From: Anaerolineales bacterium
GTDB lineage: Bacteria; Chloroflexota; Anaerolineae; JAAEKA01
Assembly: GCA_020634615.1 (NCBI GenBank)
Contig: JACKBI010000002.1
Span: forward strand, 248,001 to 312,000
Reading direction: 5' to 3'
DNA: 64,000 bases
In this document: one piece after another, positions 1-10,260 of the stretch
Numbering within the stretch: the stretch's first letter is position 1
How the letters are laid out: each line of letters opens with the position of its first letter
Position numbers and translations under genes: made by a program
Notes under the pieces: generated by a model
What the model was told of the DNA's origin: nothing
Databases searched by the model: none
What the model saw: the letters and a program-made list of their open reading frames with translations, nothing else

Positions 1-1
1 A

Positions 2-310
2 CTGATTCTTTCGTTGAAGGACCTGCGCGGCCCGGAATGGGCCGAGTTGGTGACGCAGGTCGCCCGGCTGCCAGAGACTCACCCGGACGCGCTGGCCTTC
101 TGTTACATGATGATTGAACTGGATGGCTGCCTGAACTGCTATGCCGGCAGTTACAAATTCATGCGCGGCTGTGCAGCCTGTGCCAAACAAACTATTATGC
201 AGTACAAAGGCACCGACGCCGAGCTGCTCAGAATGTACAAGGCGTCCCAGAAGACGATGCACGCCTATCTCAAGAAACAGGAACGAAAAACCGCGACAGC
301 CAAAGCGTAA
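2..310 (+). CDS. Small Cys-containing hypothetical protein, cut at left edge
   Basis: The reading frame is open to the left edge of the window, so the true start probably lies outside; the first in-window start would be the TTG at 14. The visible part is about 100 residues with a Cys cluster (LDGCLNCYAG, then RGCAACAKQ) followed by a Lys-rich, probably helical tail. The CxxC and CxxC spacing could hold a metal or a disulfide, but I do not recognise the family. It ends 10 bases before a perfect 58-bp palindrome. Codon use fits the rest of the window. It could be part of an operon to the left. The coding call is fairly safe; the function is unknown. Confidence 0.6.
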   Translation: MILSLKDLRGPEWAELVTQVARLPETHPDALAFCYMMIELDGCLNCYAGSYKFMRGCAACAKQTIMQYKGTDAELLRMYKASQKTMHAYLKKQERKTATAKA

Positions 311-319
311 CGCATAGCT

Positions 320-377
320 GGTTCGTAGTCGCTGCTTCAGCCGCCTCCGGAGGCGGCTGAAGCAGCGACTACGAACC
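320..377. repeat. Perfect 58-bp palindrome, REP-like (GTAG at each end)
   Basis: Positions 320-348 are the exact reverse complement of 349-377. Each strand reads GGTTCGTAGTCGC at its outer end, so GTAG lies near the base of the arm, as in REP elements. A second copy with two mismatches lies at 33625-33680. It sits between two plus-strand genes and has no T-run, so it is not an ordinary terminator. Confidence 0.85.
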
Positions 378-394
378 TCAGAATCACGAATCCG

Positions 395-1705
395 ATGACA
401 CAGACAAAACAAATCGCCATTGTCGGCGCGGGGGTTGCCGGCCTTACGGCGGCCTATGAACTGCGCCAGGCCGGCCACGAAGTTACCATCTACGAGGCGG
501 CGCCAGAGGTCGGCGGCCTGGCGGCCGGCTTCAAAGCGCCGCACTGGGACTGGACCCTCGAAAAGTTCTATCACCACTGGTTTCAGGGAGACAAACATAT
601 CCTTGGCCTTATCGAACGGCTGGGCTGGAGCGATCAGGTGGTGTTTCCGCGCCCCTACACCGTCGTCTACTTCAAGGACAAGTTCTACCCGCTGGACTCC
701 TATGGCGAGGCGTTCAAGTTCACGCTGGGCAATTTCGGGCCGGTCAACCTGGTGCGCTTCGGGCTGGTAGGCGTCTTCCTCAAGCTGACGCCCAACTGGC
801 AGGCGCTGGAAAAGCACACCGCCGACGCATGGATGCGCCGCTATGTCGGCGACAGTGTCTACGATGCGCTTTGGCGGCCGATGCTGGTGGGCAAGTTCGG
901 CGAGGAAAACCTCGACGTGGTCAACATGGCCTGGATGTGGGCGCGCATCAAGGCGCGCACGACGCGGCTGGGAACGTTCAAAGGCGGCTTCCAGGCGTTT
1001 CTGGACAAGCTGGCCGATGTGATCAGGTCACAGGGCGTCGAGATCCGCCTGCGCACACCGGTGACGCGCATCAGCCAGGACGACGCGGGCCGGCTGACGG
1101 TGACCACCTCCATGGGCAGCGAGACGTACGACGCAGTCATCTCCACCAGCTCGCCGGCGCTGATGGAACGGCTGATGCCCGACCTGCCTGACAGCTACGC
1201 CGGCCGGCTGCGCTCGCTGAAATCCATGGGCGCGGTGGTGCTGGTCATCAGCATCCGCCAGCAGTTGACCGAATATTACTGGCACAATCTGCCCAAGGAC
1301 GCCGGCTTCCCCTTCCTCGCGATGGTAGAGCACACCAACTTCATCGACCCGGAGCACTACGGCGGCGACCACATCCTCTACTGCGGCGACTACCTGGAGC
1401 CGGACCACGAATACTTCAAGCTGAGCAAGGAAGAGCTGCTGGAACGCTTCCTGCCGGCGCTCAAGCGCTTCAACCCGGACTTCGACCGCACCTGGGTCAA
1501 GGACACGTGGCTCTGGAAGACCGCCTATGCGCAGCCGGTGCCGCCGGTCAACCATTCCAAGAACATCCCGCCCATCCGCACCCCCGTGCCCGGCCTCTAC
1601 TTCGCCAGCATGAGCCAGGTCTACCCCTGGGACCGCGGCACGAACTACGCCGTGGAGATTGGCCAGAAGGCCGCGACGCAGGTGATGGAAGATTTTGGGG
1701 CGTAG
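395..1705 (+). CDS. FAD/NAD(P)-dependent oxidoreductase (amine oxidase/desaturase-like)
   Basis: A 436-residue flavoprotein. The N-terminus carries the Rossmann FAD-binding signature IAIVGAGVAGLTAAYEL followed by an acidic residue in VTIYEA and the GG of EVGGLAAGF. The C-terminus has the second FAD contact typical of the amine oxidase/protoporphyrinogen oxidase superfamily, PGLYFASMSQVYPWDRGTN and a final helix. The family oxidises amines, porphyrinogens or carotenoids, or acts on sugar nucleotides; the substrate here cannot be read from the sequence. No signal peptide is evident, so it is cytoplasmic or membrane associated. The ATG at 395 places the nucleotide-binding motif at the expected distance, although no clear Shine-Dalgarno precedes it. 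It appears to be a single gene, preceded by a palindrome and followed by 124 bases before the Mrp gene. Confidence 0.85.
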   Translation: MTQTKQIAIVGAGVAGLTAAYELRQAGHEVTIYEAAPEVGGLAAGFKAPHWDWTLEKFYHHWFQGDKHILGLIERLGWSDQVVFPRPYTVVYFKDKFYPLDSYGEAFKFTLGNFGPVNLVRFGLVGVFLKLTPNWQALEKHTADAWMRRYVGDSVYDALWRPMLVGKFGEENLDVVNMAWMWARIKARTTRLGTFKGGFQAFLDKLADVIRSQGVEIRLRTPVTRISQDDAGRLTVTTSMGSETYDAVISTSSPALMERLMPDLPDSYAGRLRSLKSMGAVVLVISIRQQLTEYYWHNLPKDAGFPFLAMVEHTNFIDPEHYGGDHILYCGDYLEPDHEYFKLSKEELLERFLPALKRFNPDFDRTWVKDTWLWKTAYAQPVPPVNHSKNIPPIRTPVPGLYFASMSQVYPWDRGTNYAVEIGQKAATQVMEDFGA

Positions 1706-1829
1706 GGGGTGGGGCCTGGTTGAGATTGCCAGCTTGCGGTCTCAACGCTGATCCCGAAGCACCCTTCACGTTTCACGCAGCACTCATCATCAGACACAAC
1801 TTCACCAATAACGAGGTAATCGAGCCACA

Positions 1830-2891
1830 ATGTTTAACAAAAAGAACGGCACTGTAACTGAAAAGGATATCCTGGCAGCGCTGAGCAACGTGCAGGAGCC
1901 GGAGCTACACGACGACCTGGTTAGCCTGAACATGGTCAAGGACATCCACATCAACGGGGGGCAGGTGGGTTTCACCATCGTGCTGACCACGCCGGCCTGC
2001 CCGCTGCGCGGCCAGATGGAACGCGAGTCCACCGACGCGGTGATGGCCCTCCCCGGTGTCGAGCAGGTAGCGGTCAAGTTCGACGCCAACGTGCGCGGCG
2101 ACAACCGCATCGCCGGCCGGCTGAACATCCCCGTACGCAACATCGTCGCCGTCGCCAGCGGCAAGGGCGGCGTGGGCAAGAGCACCGTCTCTGTCAACCT
2201 GGCGGTCGCGCTGGCTCAGCAAGGCGCACGCACCGGCATCCTGGATGCCGACATCTACGGTCCCAACATTCCGACAATGATGGGACTGACGCGCGACAGC
2301 CTGCCCGCGCCGCGCGATGGCAAGCTGGTGCCGCCGCTGGCCTACGGCGTCGAGGTGATGAGCATGGGCTTCCTGATCCCCCAAGGCGAAGCGGTGATCT
2401 GGCGCGGACCGATGCTGCACGGCGCGATCCGCCAGCTATTCACCGACGTGGCCTGGGGCGAGCTCGATTACCTGATCGTGGACATGCCGCCCGGCACCGG
2501 CGACGCCACCTTGACCCTGGCGCAGTCGGTTCCGGTCACCGGCGGCATCATCGTCAGCACGCCACAGAATGTCGCACTGGAGGATGCGGAGAAGGGGCTG
2601 GTCGCCTTCCGCAAGCTGCAAGTGCCGATCCTGGGAATCATCGAAAACATGGCCGGCGACGTGTTCGGCGAGGGCGGCGGCGAGCGCGCCGCGCAGCGAT
2701 TGCACGTGCCATTCCTGGGCCGCGTCTATCTGGACGGCGAGATCCGTCGCGGCGGCGACGCCGGCCAGCCCATCGTGGCGATTGACCCCGACAACCCGCA
2801 GTCACTGGCATTCCACGAGCTGGCGCAGGCCGTCGCCGCCCGCGTCAGCGTCATGAGCTTCCAGTCCGCGCCGGAGTTGAAGATCATCTGA
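1830..2891 (+). CDS. apbC: Mrp/ApbC-type P-loop ATPase with N-terminal MIP18 (DUF59) domain
   Basis: A 353-residue protein of the Mrp/NBP35 family, which carries and transfers iron-sulfur clusters in the cytoplasm. Residues 10-90 match the MIP18/DUF59 domain, including its conserved TTPACPL with Cys57. Residues 111-118 are the deviant Walker A GKGGVGKS, followed by [12 protein letters not shown] and the VDMPPGTGD Walker B region. One oddity stands out: bacterial Mrp proteins normally have a CxxC just after IENM, which binds the bridging cluster, but here [15 protein letters not shown] runs straight on without it. The domain order and length are otherwise normal. A strong intrinsic terminator follows at 2952-2985, so this is probably a single-gene unit. 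Confidence 0.93.
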   Translation: MFNKKNGTVTEKDILAALSNVQEPELHDDLVSLNMVKDIHINGGQVGFTIVLTTPACPLRGQMERESTDAVMALPGVEQVAVKFDANVRGDNRIAGRLNIPVRNIVAVASGKGGVGKSTVSVNLAVALAQQGARTGILDADIYGPNIPTMMGLTRDSLPAPRDGKLVPPLAYGVEVMSMGFLIPQGEAVIWRGPMLHGAIRQLFTDVAWGELDYLIVDMPPGTGDATLTLAQSVPVTGGIIVSTPQNVALEDAEKGLVAFRKLQVPILGIIENMAGDVFGEGGGERAAQRLHVPFLGRVYLDGEIRRGGDAGQPIVAIDPDNPQSLAFHELAQAVAARVSVMSFQSAPELKII

Positions 2892-2906
2892 CGGCAATGA
2901 CTCTTA

Positions 2907-2938
2907 GAAGTTGGACTTCTCCGAAGAAGCCGGACTTC
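2907..2938. repeat. Imperfect hairpin of the GAAGTCCGGCTT family, copy 1
   Basis: The arms GAAGTTGGACTTCT and AGAAGCCGGACTTC pair with two mismatches. A closely related hairpin lies at 4055-4087, so two copies bracket the methyltransferase and membrane-protein pair. Confidence 0.55.
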
Positions 2939-2951
2939 TCAAGACATTCTT

Positions 2952-2985
2952 CGCCGGGAACGTCTTCACCGTTCCCGGCGTTTTT
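2952..2985 (+). terminator. Rho-independent terminator after the Mrp gene
   Basis: A perfect 10-bp GC-rich stem (CGCCGGGAAC/GTTCCCGGCG) with a 9-base loop is followed directly by TTTTT. It lies 60 bases after the Mrp stop codon and 41 bases before the methyltransferase start. Confidence 0.9.
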
Positions 2986-3025
2986 GTTGACGAACTGTAC
3001 ACTCTACCCTATGGAGGATACCACG

Positions 3026-3742
3026 ATGATCGACCCACCCGTGGCGCAGGAGGCCTACAACCAACTGGCCGACGACTACGCGGCGCGCATTGACTCGAAG
3101 GCGCACAACGCCTTCTACGACCGGCCGGCGGTGCTCTCGCTGCTGCCAGACGTGACCGGCAAGCGAGTGCTTGACGCCGGCTGCGGGCCGGGCGCGTACG
3201 CTGAATGGCTGCTGGACCACGGCGCGCAGGTCGTCGCGGTCGATGCCAACGAAAAGATGTTGGCCCACGCCCGCGAGCGCACCGGCGACCGGGCCGAGTT
3301 CCACCTGGCCAACCTCAACGCGCCGCTGGACTTCCTGGCCGACGCCAGCTTCGATCTGGTCATCTGCCCGCTGGTGCTGGATTATATCCGCGATTGGACT
3401 CCGCTGTTCCGCGAGTTTCACCGCCTACTACGGCCCGGCGGCGTGCTGGTCTTCTCCCACGGGCACCCGGCCTCCGAGTTCTTCCTCTACTACGCCGACG
3501 GCAACTACCACGAGGTCGAGCAGGTGTCGTGGGAATGGACTGGCTTCGGCACGGTGGTGACAATGCCCTCCTACCGCCGGCCGCTGGCGGCAGTCTTCAA
3601 CCCGTTGATCGATGCCGGTTTTGTGCTCGATCGCGTGCTGGAGCCGCGGCCCATCGAGGCGTTCAGGGAAGCTGATCGGGAGCATTATGACCAACTGATG
3701 CGCCAGCCTGGCTTCCTCTGCATCCGCGCGGTGAAGCCATGA
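3026..3742 (+). CDS. SAM-dependent class I methyltransferase
   Basis: A 238-residue methyltransferase. Motif I is RVLDAGCGPG at residues 48-56, with the acidic end of strand 2 in VVAVDANEKML and the post-motif LLRPGGVLVFS. I chose the ATG at 3026 because GGAGG lies 8 bases upstream; an in-frame ATG at 3011 overlaps that site, and anything earlier crosses the terminator at 2952-2985. Its substrate is not evident; proteins of this type often act on small molecules or quinones. It overlaps the next gene by four bases (ATGA), which implies translational coupling with the small membrane protein. A related methyltransferase is encoded at 54225-54995. Confidence 0.88.
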   Translation: MIDPPVAQEAYNQLADDYAARIDSKAHNAFYDRPAVLSLLPDVTGKRVLDAGCGPGAYAEWLLDHGAQVVAVDANEKMLAHARERTGDRAEFHLANLNAPLDFLADASFDLVICPLVLDYIRDWTPLFREFHRLLRPGGVLVFSHGHPASEFFLYYADGNYHEVEQVSWEWTGFGTVVTMPSYRRPLAAVFNPLIDAGFVLDRVLEPRPIEAFREADREHYDQLMRQPGFLCIRAVKP

Positions 3743-4005
3743 TCCCCGTCGAAACCCTGGTCGATGCGGCAGGCTGGATCGGCGCGGTCGCGCTGCTGTC
3801 GGCCTATGCGCTGGTCAGCAACCGCCGGCTGGCCGGCGACAGCATCCGTTTTCAGTCCCTCAACGTGCTGGGCAGCGTGCTGCTGGCGCTGAACTCCGGC
3901 TACCACGGCGCGATGCCCTCCGTCGTCGTCAACAGCGTGTGGATCCTCATCGGCGCGGTCGCGTTGATTCGCGCGCGCCGCGCCCGCCTGCCTGCTGCCG
4001 GCTAG
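3739..4005 (+). CDS. Small membrane protein, CBU_0592-like domain
   Basis: An 88-residue protein with three hydrophobic segments (about residues 10-25, 40-55 and 60-80). The pattern AGWIGAVALLSAYALVS, LNVLGSVLLALNSGYHGAMP and VVVNSVWILIGAVAL is that of the CBU_0592-like domain, a family of small integral membrane proteins of unknown function. The start ATG overlaps the methyltransferase stop, so the two are co-translated. Nothing in the sequence points to a catalytic role; it could be a membrane anchor or partner for the methyltransferase, but that is inference from the overlap only. Confidence 0.8.
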   Translation: MIPVETLVDAAGWIGAVALLSAYALVSNRRLAGDSIRFQSLNVLGSVLLALNSGYHGAMPSVVVNSVWILIGAVALIRARRARLPAAG

Positions 4006-4054
4006 GCTGTCGATCCGTCCCGTTCGGTCAACGGACCACCTGTTGCAACCGGCA

Positions 4055-4087
4055 GAAGTCCAGCTTTTTCGGAAAAAGCCGGACTTC
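4055..4087. repeat. Hairpin of the GAAGTCCGGCTT family, copy 2
   Basis: The arms GAAGTCCAGCTTTTT and AAAAAGCCGGACTTC pair with a single mismatch around a CGG loop. It resembles the hairpin at 2907-2938. It lies immediately before the likely promoter of the CHAT operon. Confidence 0.65.
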
Positions 4088-4093
4088 GCGCGC

Positions 4094-4121
4094 TTGACAG
4101 CAGGGCGCTGCAATGGATAAT
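4094..4121 (+). promoter_or_regulatory. Likely sigma-70 promoter of the CHAT operon
   Basis: TTGACA and GATAAT are separated by 16 bases. The predicted transcript starts near 4128, about 32 bases before the CHAT gene ATG. Confidence 0.6.
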
Positions 4122-4159
4122 GGCGACACGAACCCTGCTTTGTTGACATCGCCTGAACC

Positions 4160-6628
4160 ATGGAAACCCTGCGCCTACGCGACTTCGATCTGGAAATCGG
4201 CCCCGGCGACGGCAGCAACTACCCCGTTGCCGTGCTCAACTCGCCGTCCGGTCAGGCGCGGGCGACGATGGCGTTTCCCTTTGCCGACCCAGACGCGCTG
4301 AGCGCAGAACTGGCTGCCATCGAGAACGCAGTCTTGGGAGCCGGCGGCGCTGCGGCCAATCAGCGGGTGCAAAACTTCGGCGCCCGCCTTTTTCACGCCC
4401 TGTTCACCGGCGAGGTGCGTACCGTCTACGACCGTAGCCAGCAGGCCACATCTGCTGCGGGTGAAGGACTGCGCATCAAGCTGCGCGTCAATGCGTCCGA
4501 GCTGGCGACCGTGCCGTGGGAGTTCCTGTTCGACCCGCGCCCGGCTGAGTTCGTTGCCCTCTCGCGTCACACCCCGATAGTCCGCTACCTGGAACTGCCG
4601 CTGGGCGAGCCGGATCTGGCCGTCAAGCCGCCGATTCGCGTCCTCGGCCTTGTCGCCAATCCCACCGGTGTCGCCGCGCTGGACATCGAGCGGGAGAAAG
4701 CCAGAGTGGCGGAAGCGCTGCAACCGCTGGGGAATAAGGTCGAGCTGGTTTGGCTGCCCGGCCAGACAATACAGGATCTTCAAACCGCGCTGCAAGGCGG
4801 GCCATGGCATGTCTTCCACTTCGTGGGCCATGCAGCAGCAGACGGCGGCAGCGGTGAAGGGGTCCTGCTGCTGGCCGATGAGCAGGGCAACCCCGACCCG
4901 TTGAGTGCAACCCAACTCGGCCGGCTGCTGGCCGATCAGCGCAGCTTGCGGCTGGCAGTCCTCAACGCATGCCAGGGCGCCAAGGGCAACGAGCAGAGTC
5001 TCTTTTCCAGCCTGGCAGCCGGCCTGGTGCGCCGCGGTCTGCCGGCTGTGCTGGCGATGCAGTATGACATCAGCGACCGGGCGGCGGTCGAATTCACCGG
5101 CAGCTTCTACAGCGCGCTGGCTGCCAACCTGCCCATCGACGCCGCCACGTCCGAGGGTCGCAAAGCCATCGCAGCGTTGGAATCCGCCGAATGGGGCACG
5201 CCGCTGCTGATCATGCGCGCGCCTGACGGCGTCATCTGGGACGTGCGCGAGCCGCGCAAGCTGCCACTGGCCGCGATCGGAGCGGCCGCAGCGGGGGCGA
5301 TCGTAGTTATCGCGCTGCTGGCCTTCATTGCATTCCAGGTCCGTCCCGCGCCGATCCAACCGATGACAGGGGCCTTCAATATAGCGGTTGCCGACTTCGG
5401 TGAAATTGATCCGGCCAGTGGAGCCGTGAAATCGACACGGGCGGCCAGTGCGGCCAGTCAATTTCTGTTCGACGGCCTGCAGCGCCAGTTGACCGCCAGC
5501 GAACAAACCATCCCGGTGGTGCGCGACATCCAGGTGCGCCATGACAAGACGACGCCGCTGATCAAAGGCAGCACGGCAGCCGAGCAGGAAGCCAACGCAG
5601 CCGCGTTGGCCAAAGCCCTCAACGCCCATATTCTCATCTACGGCAACGTCCTGGCGGAGCAAAATGGCAGCGATCTGCAAGTCGGGTTCTACGTGTCGCC
5701 GCAGGCCAGCGAAAAGGAATTCAACGCCTTGCTGGGTACGCAGGCGCTGGGCGGTCAAGTCTCCCTGCCTGCGTCTTTTGACGGCTCCGGCTCGCTCACC
5801 AATATCACCGTCAGCGAGCAACTGGATCTGCGCTCGCGCATTATCTTCTGGCTGACGGTTGCCATGACGCAGGATCTGCTGGGCAAGTCCGATCAGGCGC
5901 TGGCGACCTTGCAGGATGCCGAACAGGCATTGCAGGACTGGCAGGAAAGCGACGGCAAGGAACTGTTGTATTTCCTGCAAGGCCGGGAGCACCTGTTCCT
6001 GGATCAAGTCGACGACGCGCGAACGGCCTTTGCCCGCGCGGCATCGATCAACCCGTCCTATGCCCGCGCGGAGGTCGCATTGGGCAGCGTCGACGCGCTG
6101 GTGTCCAACCGGCAAGAGCAGGACGCGGCAAGGATCGCAGACGACAGCGCGTTGCGTCAGGCTATCGACGCGCAACAACGGGCCATGGCAGAAGCGGAAG
6201 GCGCCGGCGACAGCTTTACCGCTGCGCTGGCCAAGGCAGCGCTGGCCCAGAGCCTGGACGTGCTGTGCATCAGCTATGTCAACCTGGGACAATTGGAACA
6301 AGCCGCAAATGCCTGCACAGATGCGTTAAACTATGCAGATGATGCAGTCGCGTACTTCATGGATTCACAGGAGAATCGACTTTACGGCCAGGCGCTGCTG
6401 GGCCAGGGTCTTGCGCACTTCGGGATGAACTACGTCAACGACGCGAACGGCGCACGCGACCAGGCGCTGGCAGATTTGGATGCTGCAACCGCAGCATTTA
6501 CGCAATGTATTGCGCAAGGCGAACTGGCACCGTTTGACAAAGTCCTGCAAGAAAAGGTTATTGCAGCAGCCTGCCAGCCCGGTTTGGCACAAGTGCAGGG
6601 CAGGCTCGCACAACTCCAGGAGAACTGA
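4160..6628 (+). CDS. CHAT-domain protein with membrane segment and TPR-like C-terminus
   Basis: An 822-residue protein in three parts. Residues 1-360 form a CHAT domain, a caspase-like fold: the candidate catalytic dyad is His224 in FHFVGHA and Cys271 in LAVLNACQGA. Residues 369-393 are a single hydrophobic membrane segment after a basic patch (REPRK), predicting a cytoplasmic CHAT domain. Residues 400 onward contain a domain reminiscent of a TolB-N/YddU-type fold and then helical TPR-like repeats (for example LLYFLQGREHLFLDQVDDARTAFARA). CHAT proteins in other bacteria are proteases or scaffolds, some in gasdermin or CRISPR-Craspase defence, but most Chloroflexota members are uncharacterised. 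The gene is followed after two bases by a lipoprotein gene, so the two are co-expressed. Substrate is unknown; peptidase activity is inferred from the dyad. Confidence 0.87.
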   Translation: METLRLRDFDLEIGPGDGSNYPVAVLNSPSGQARATMAFPFADPDALSAELAAIENAVLGAGGAAANQRVQNFGARLFHALFTGEVRTVYDRSQQATSAAGEGLRIKLRVNASELATVPWEFLFDPRPAEFVALSRHTPIVRYLELPLGEPDLAVKPPIRVLGLVANPTGVAALDIEREKARVAEALQPLGNKVELVWLPGQTIQDLQTALQGGPWHVFHFVGHAAADGGSGEGVLLLADEQGNPDPLSATQLGRLLADQRSLRLAVLNACQGAKGNEQSLFSSLAAGLVRRGLPAVLAMQYDISDRAAVEFTGSFYSALAANLPIDAATSEGRKAIAALESAEWGTPLLIMRAPDGVIWDVREPRKLPLAAIGAAAAGAIVVIALLAFIAFQVRPAPIQPMTGAFNIAVADFGEIDPASGAVKSTRAASAASQFLFDGLQRQLTASEQTIPVVRDIQVRHDKTTPLIKGSTAAEQEANAAALAKALNAHILIYGNVLAEQNGSDLQVGFYVSPQASEKEFNALLGTQALGGQVSLPASFDGSGSLTNITVSEQLDLRSRIIFWLTVAMTQDLLGKSDQALATLQDAEQALQDWQESDGKELLYFLQGREHLFLDQVDDARTAFARAASINPSYARAEVALGSVDALVSNRQEQDAARIADDSALRQAIDAQQRAMAEAEGAGDSFTAALAKAALAQSLDVLCISYVNLGQLEQAANACTDALNYADDAVAYFMDSQENRLYGQALLGQGLAHFGMNYVNDANGARDQALADLDAATAAFTQCIAQGELAPFDKVLQEKVIAAACQPGLAQVQGRLAQLQEN

Positions 6629-6630
6629 TT

Positions 6631-7806
6631 ATGTCGATTAGAGGAACTTTCACCGGACTGCTGGCCCTGAGCGCGCTGGCAATACTGGTCGCAGCCTGCG
6701 GTGGACAACCGACACCCGACGTCAACGCGGCTGTCCAGACGGCGCTGGCCCAGACACGCGAGGCGGAGGACAACGTCGCTCAGGCCGTCGCTGCCACCCT
6801 AACGGCCAGTGCTCCTACAGCCACAGAGCAGGTAGCGCAGCCCACAGCCACCGAACAGGCAGCGCCCCCTACGGTCACGGAGCAGGTGGCGCAACCAACG
6901 GATACGCCCGCGCCACAGCCTACAAACACGCCTGTCCCAACCAATACGCCCACCCCCGCTCAGATCGAAATCATTCCGACGCCTACAGCGACGCCCGTTC
7001 GCATCGCCATCAGCCCTGTGGACGGTGGCGGTGACGACAACGACTTCCTGCGCGGCAGCTCCGACAGCAATGGCGGGCGCAACATCCTGCTGCCCGGCTT
7101 TAACCAGTCCGACGTCCAGAACGACCCGACTTTCCGTGATTTCATCAACTTCCGCGTCGAGGTGTTCGACACGCGCGCCGGCCTCTATGATGGCGCGGGC
7201 ATTCAGGATGTGACCTTCCACATCATCGCCGACGACGGCAATGGCGACACGGTCTGGGAGAAAACCGAAGCCAACGCACCGTATTGCGTTTTCGGCGGTG
7301 ATGCGCCCGACTGTGCGCCGGCCATCGATCTGCGCCCGGACGTAGAGTGGCCGAACCCGTTCGCGGGCCGGATCAACAACAACGTCTACCTGGCGGTGAT
7401 CGATATCGTGCCCGTCAACGGCGAACCAACACAGTGGCGCTGGCGATTCTTCATCGACTCGCCACAACTGCGTGAGGAACAAACAGCCAATACAGCGCGC
7501 ATCGATCAGATATCGCTGCAAGATGGCCGCTATTATGTCGACTTCGAGACCTTTGGCTTCACACCGCAGTTGCCGGGTCAGCACGTCCACTTCTTCTGGA
7601 ACACCGTGCCGCAGGAGCAGGCCGGCGTGCCGGGCAGCGGGCCGTGGCAGCTCTACCCCGCCTCGGCGGGTGCCACTAACACCAGTCCCTTCACGATGTA
7701 CACGGTCAACGATCGGCCCGCGGACGCGACGCAGATCTGCATTCTGGTTGCCAACGGCGACCACAGCGTCAATCAGGGAACGGGGAACTGCGTGGATCTG
7801 CCGTAA
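6631..7806 (+). CDS. Secreted lipoprotein with Thr/Pro-rich linker
   Basis: A 391-residue lipoprotein. The signal peptide ends in LVAAC with the lipidated Cys at residue 23. A helical stretch rich in Ala and Gln is followed by a low-complexity Thr/Pro linker (about residues 60-125) with repeated TEQVAQPT and PTPTATP-like units, and then a globular beta-rich domain (residues 130-391) that I do not recognise. The linker would lift the domain away from the membrane. The start ATG is two bases after the CHAT stop and follows CAGGAGA, so it is translationally coupled with that gene. A likely role is an extracellular partner or sensor for the membrane-bound CHAT protein; this is inference from the operon alone. 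Confidence 0.85.
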   Translation: MSIRGTFTGLLALSALAILVAACGGQPTPDVNAAVQTALAQTREAEDNVAQAVAATLTASAPTATEQVAQPTATEQAAPPTVTEQVAQPTDTPAPQPTNTPVPTNTPTPAQIEIIPTPTATPVRIAISPVDGGGDDNDFLRGSSDSNGGRNILLPGFNQSDVQNDPTFRDFINFRVEVFDTRAGLYDGAGIQDVTFHIIADDGNGDTVWEKTEANAPYCVFGGDAPDCAPAIDLRPDVEWPNPFAGRINNNVYLAVIDIVPVNGEPTQWRWRFFIDSPQLREEQTANTARIDQISLQDGRYYVDFETFGFTPQLPGQHVHFFWNTVPQEQAGVPGSGPWQLYPASAGATNTSPFTMYTVNDRPADATQICILVANGDHSVNQGTGNCVDLP

Positions 7807-7870
7807 TCTTCATGACGCGTGTCCTGCCAACCGTCAGTTGAGGAGTCCGCAGGCTGACTTGAAAAATAGA

Positions 7871-7896
7871 CGTTTTGGCCAGTCTCCGACCGTGCC
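7871..7896 (-). repeat. Dispersed GGAGACCGGCCAAAGCG element, diverged copy
   Basis: CGTTTTGGCCAGTCTCC then GACCGTGCC is the reverse complement, with three differences, of the element at 60309-60335. Other copies are at 16932-16960, 54141-54190 and 60396-60422. Confidence 0.5.
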
Positions 7897-8056
7897 ATTC
7901 GATTGTCATCCATGATCGTGCGCTCAACACATGGTCGTCCACTTGCAGAGCGGCATCTGAGGATGCCTTACTCCTCAACTGAGCGGGTTCTTCCGAGCAA
8001 CCTGGCCCACAGGATCTGAACCACCTTCTATACTGGGCGAAGTAGAACAACAAAAA

Positions 8057-8093
8057 TCCGGCTGATGCACCCTTGAACAGTGCATCAGCCGGA
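8057..8093 (-). terminator. Rho-independent terminator of the Fe-S protein gene
   Basis: A perfect 14-bp stem (TCCGGCTGATGCAC and its complement) with a 9-base loop. On the minus strand it is followed by TTTTTGTTG, so it ends the leftward transcript of the gene at 8239-10260. The plus-strand side has only CTTTCAT. Confidence 0.8.
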
Positions 8094-8238
8094 CTTTCAT
8101 CTCAGACACCTGGCCGGTCGGACCCAGCACTCCGATCAATGAAAATGAGCGGGACTTGGTCGGATAAAGGCCCGAGCGAGACGCTATTTTCGAAGCAACT
8201 ATACTCAACTTCTTGAACAGCGGTACCGCAATGTCCTG

Positions 8239-10260
<2,022 letters not shown>

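Larger units (their letters stand above)
7807..8238. other. Intergenic region between converging genes
   Basis: A 432-base stretch with no credible gene. It holds one copy of the GGTCTCC element (7871-7896) and the minus-strand terminator at 8057-8093. I see nothing else in it. Confidence 0.6.

Noticed and set aside
2897..3025. Upstream extension of the methyltransferase frame to 2897
   Set aside because: It would translate through the terminator at 2952-2985; the GGAGG at 3013 points to the ATG at 3026.
4175..6301. Long minus-strand open frame of 708 codons opposite the CHAT gene
   Set aside because: It is the mirror of a GC-rich gene with known motifs; the composition is rich in Gln, Arg and His and shows no domain.
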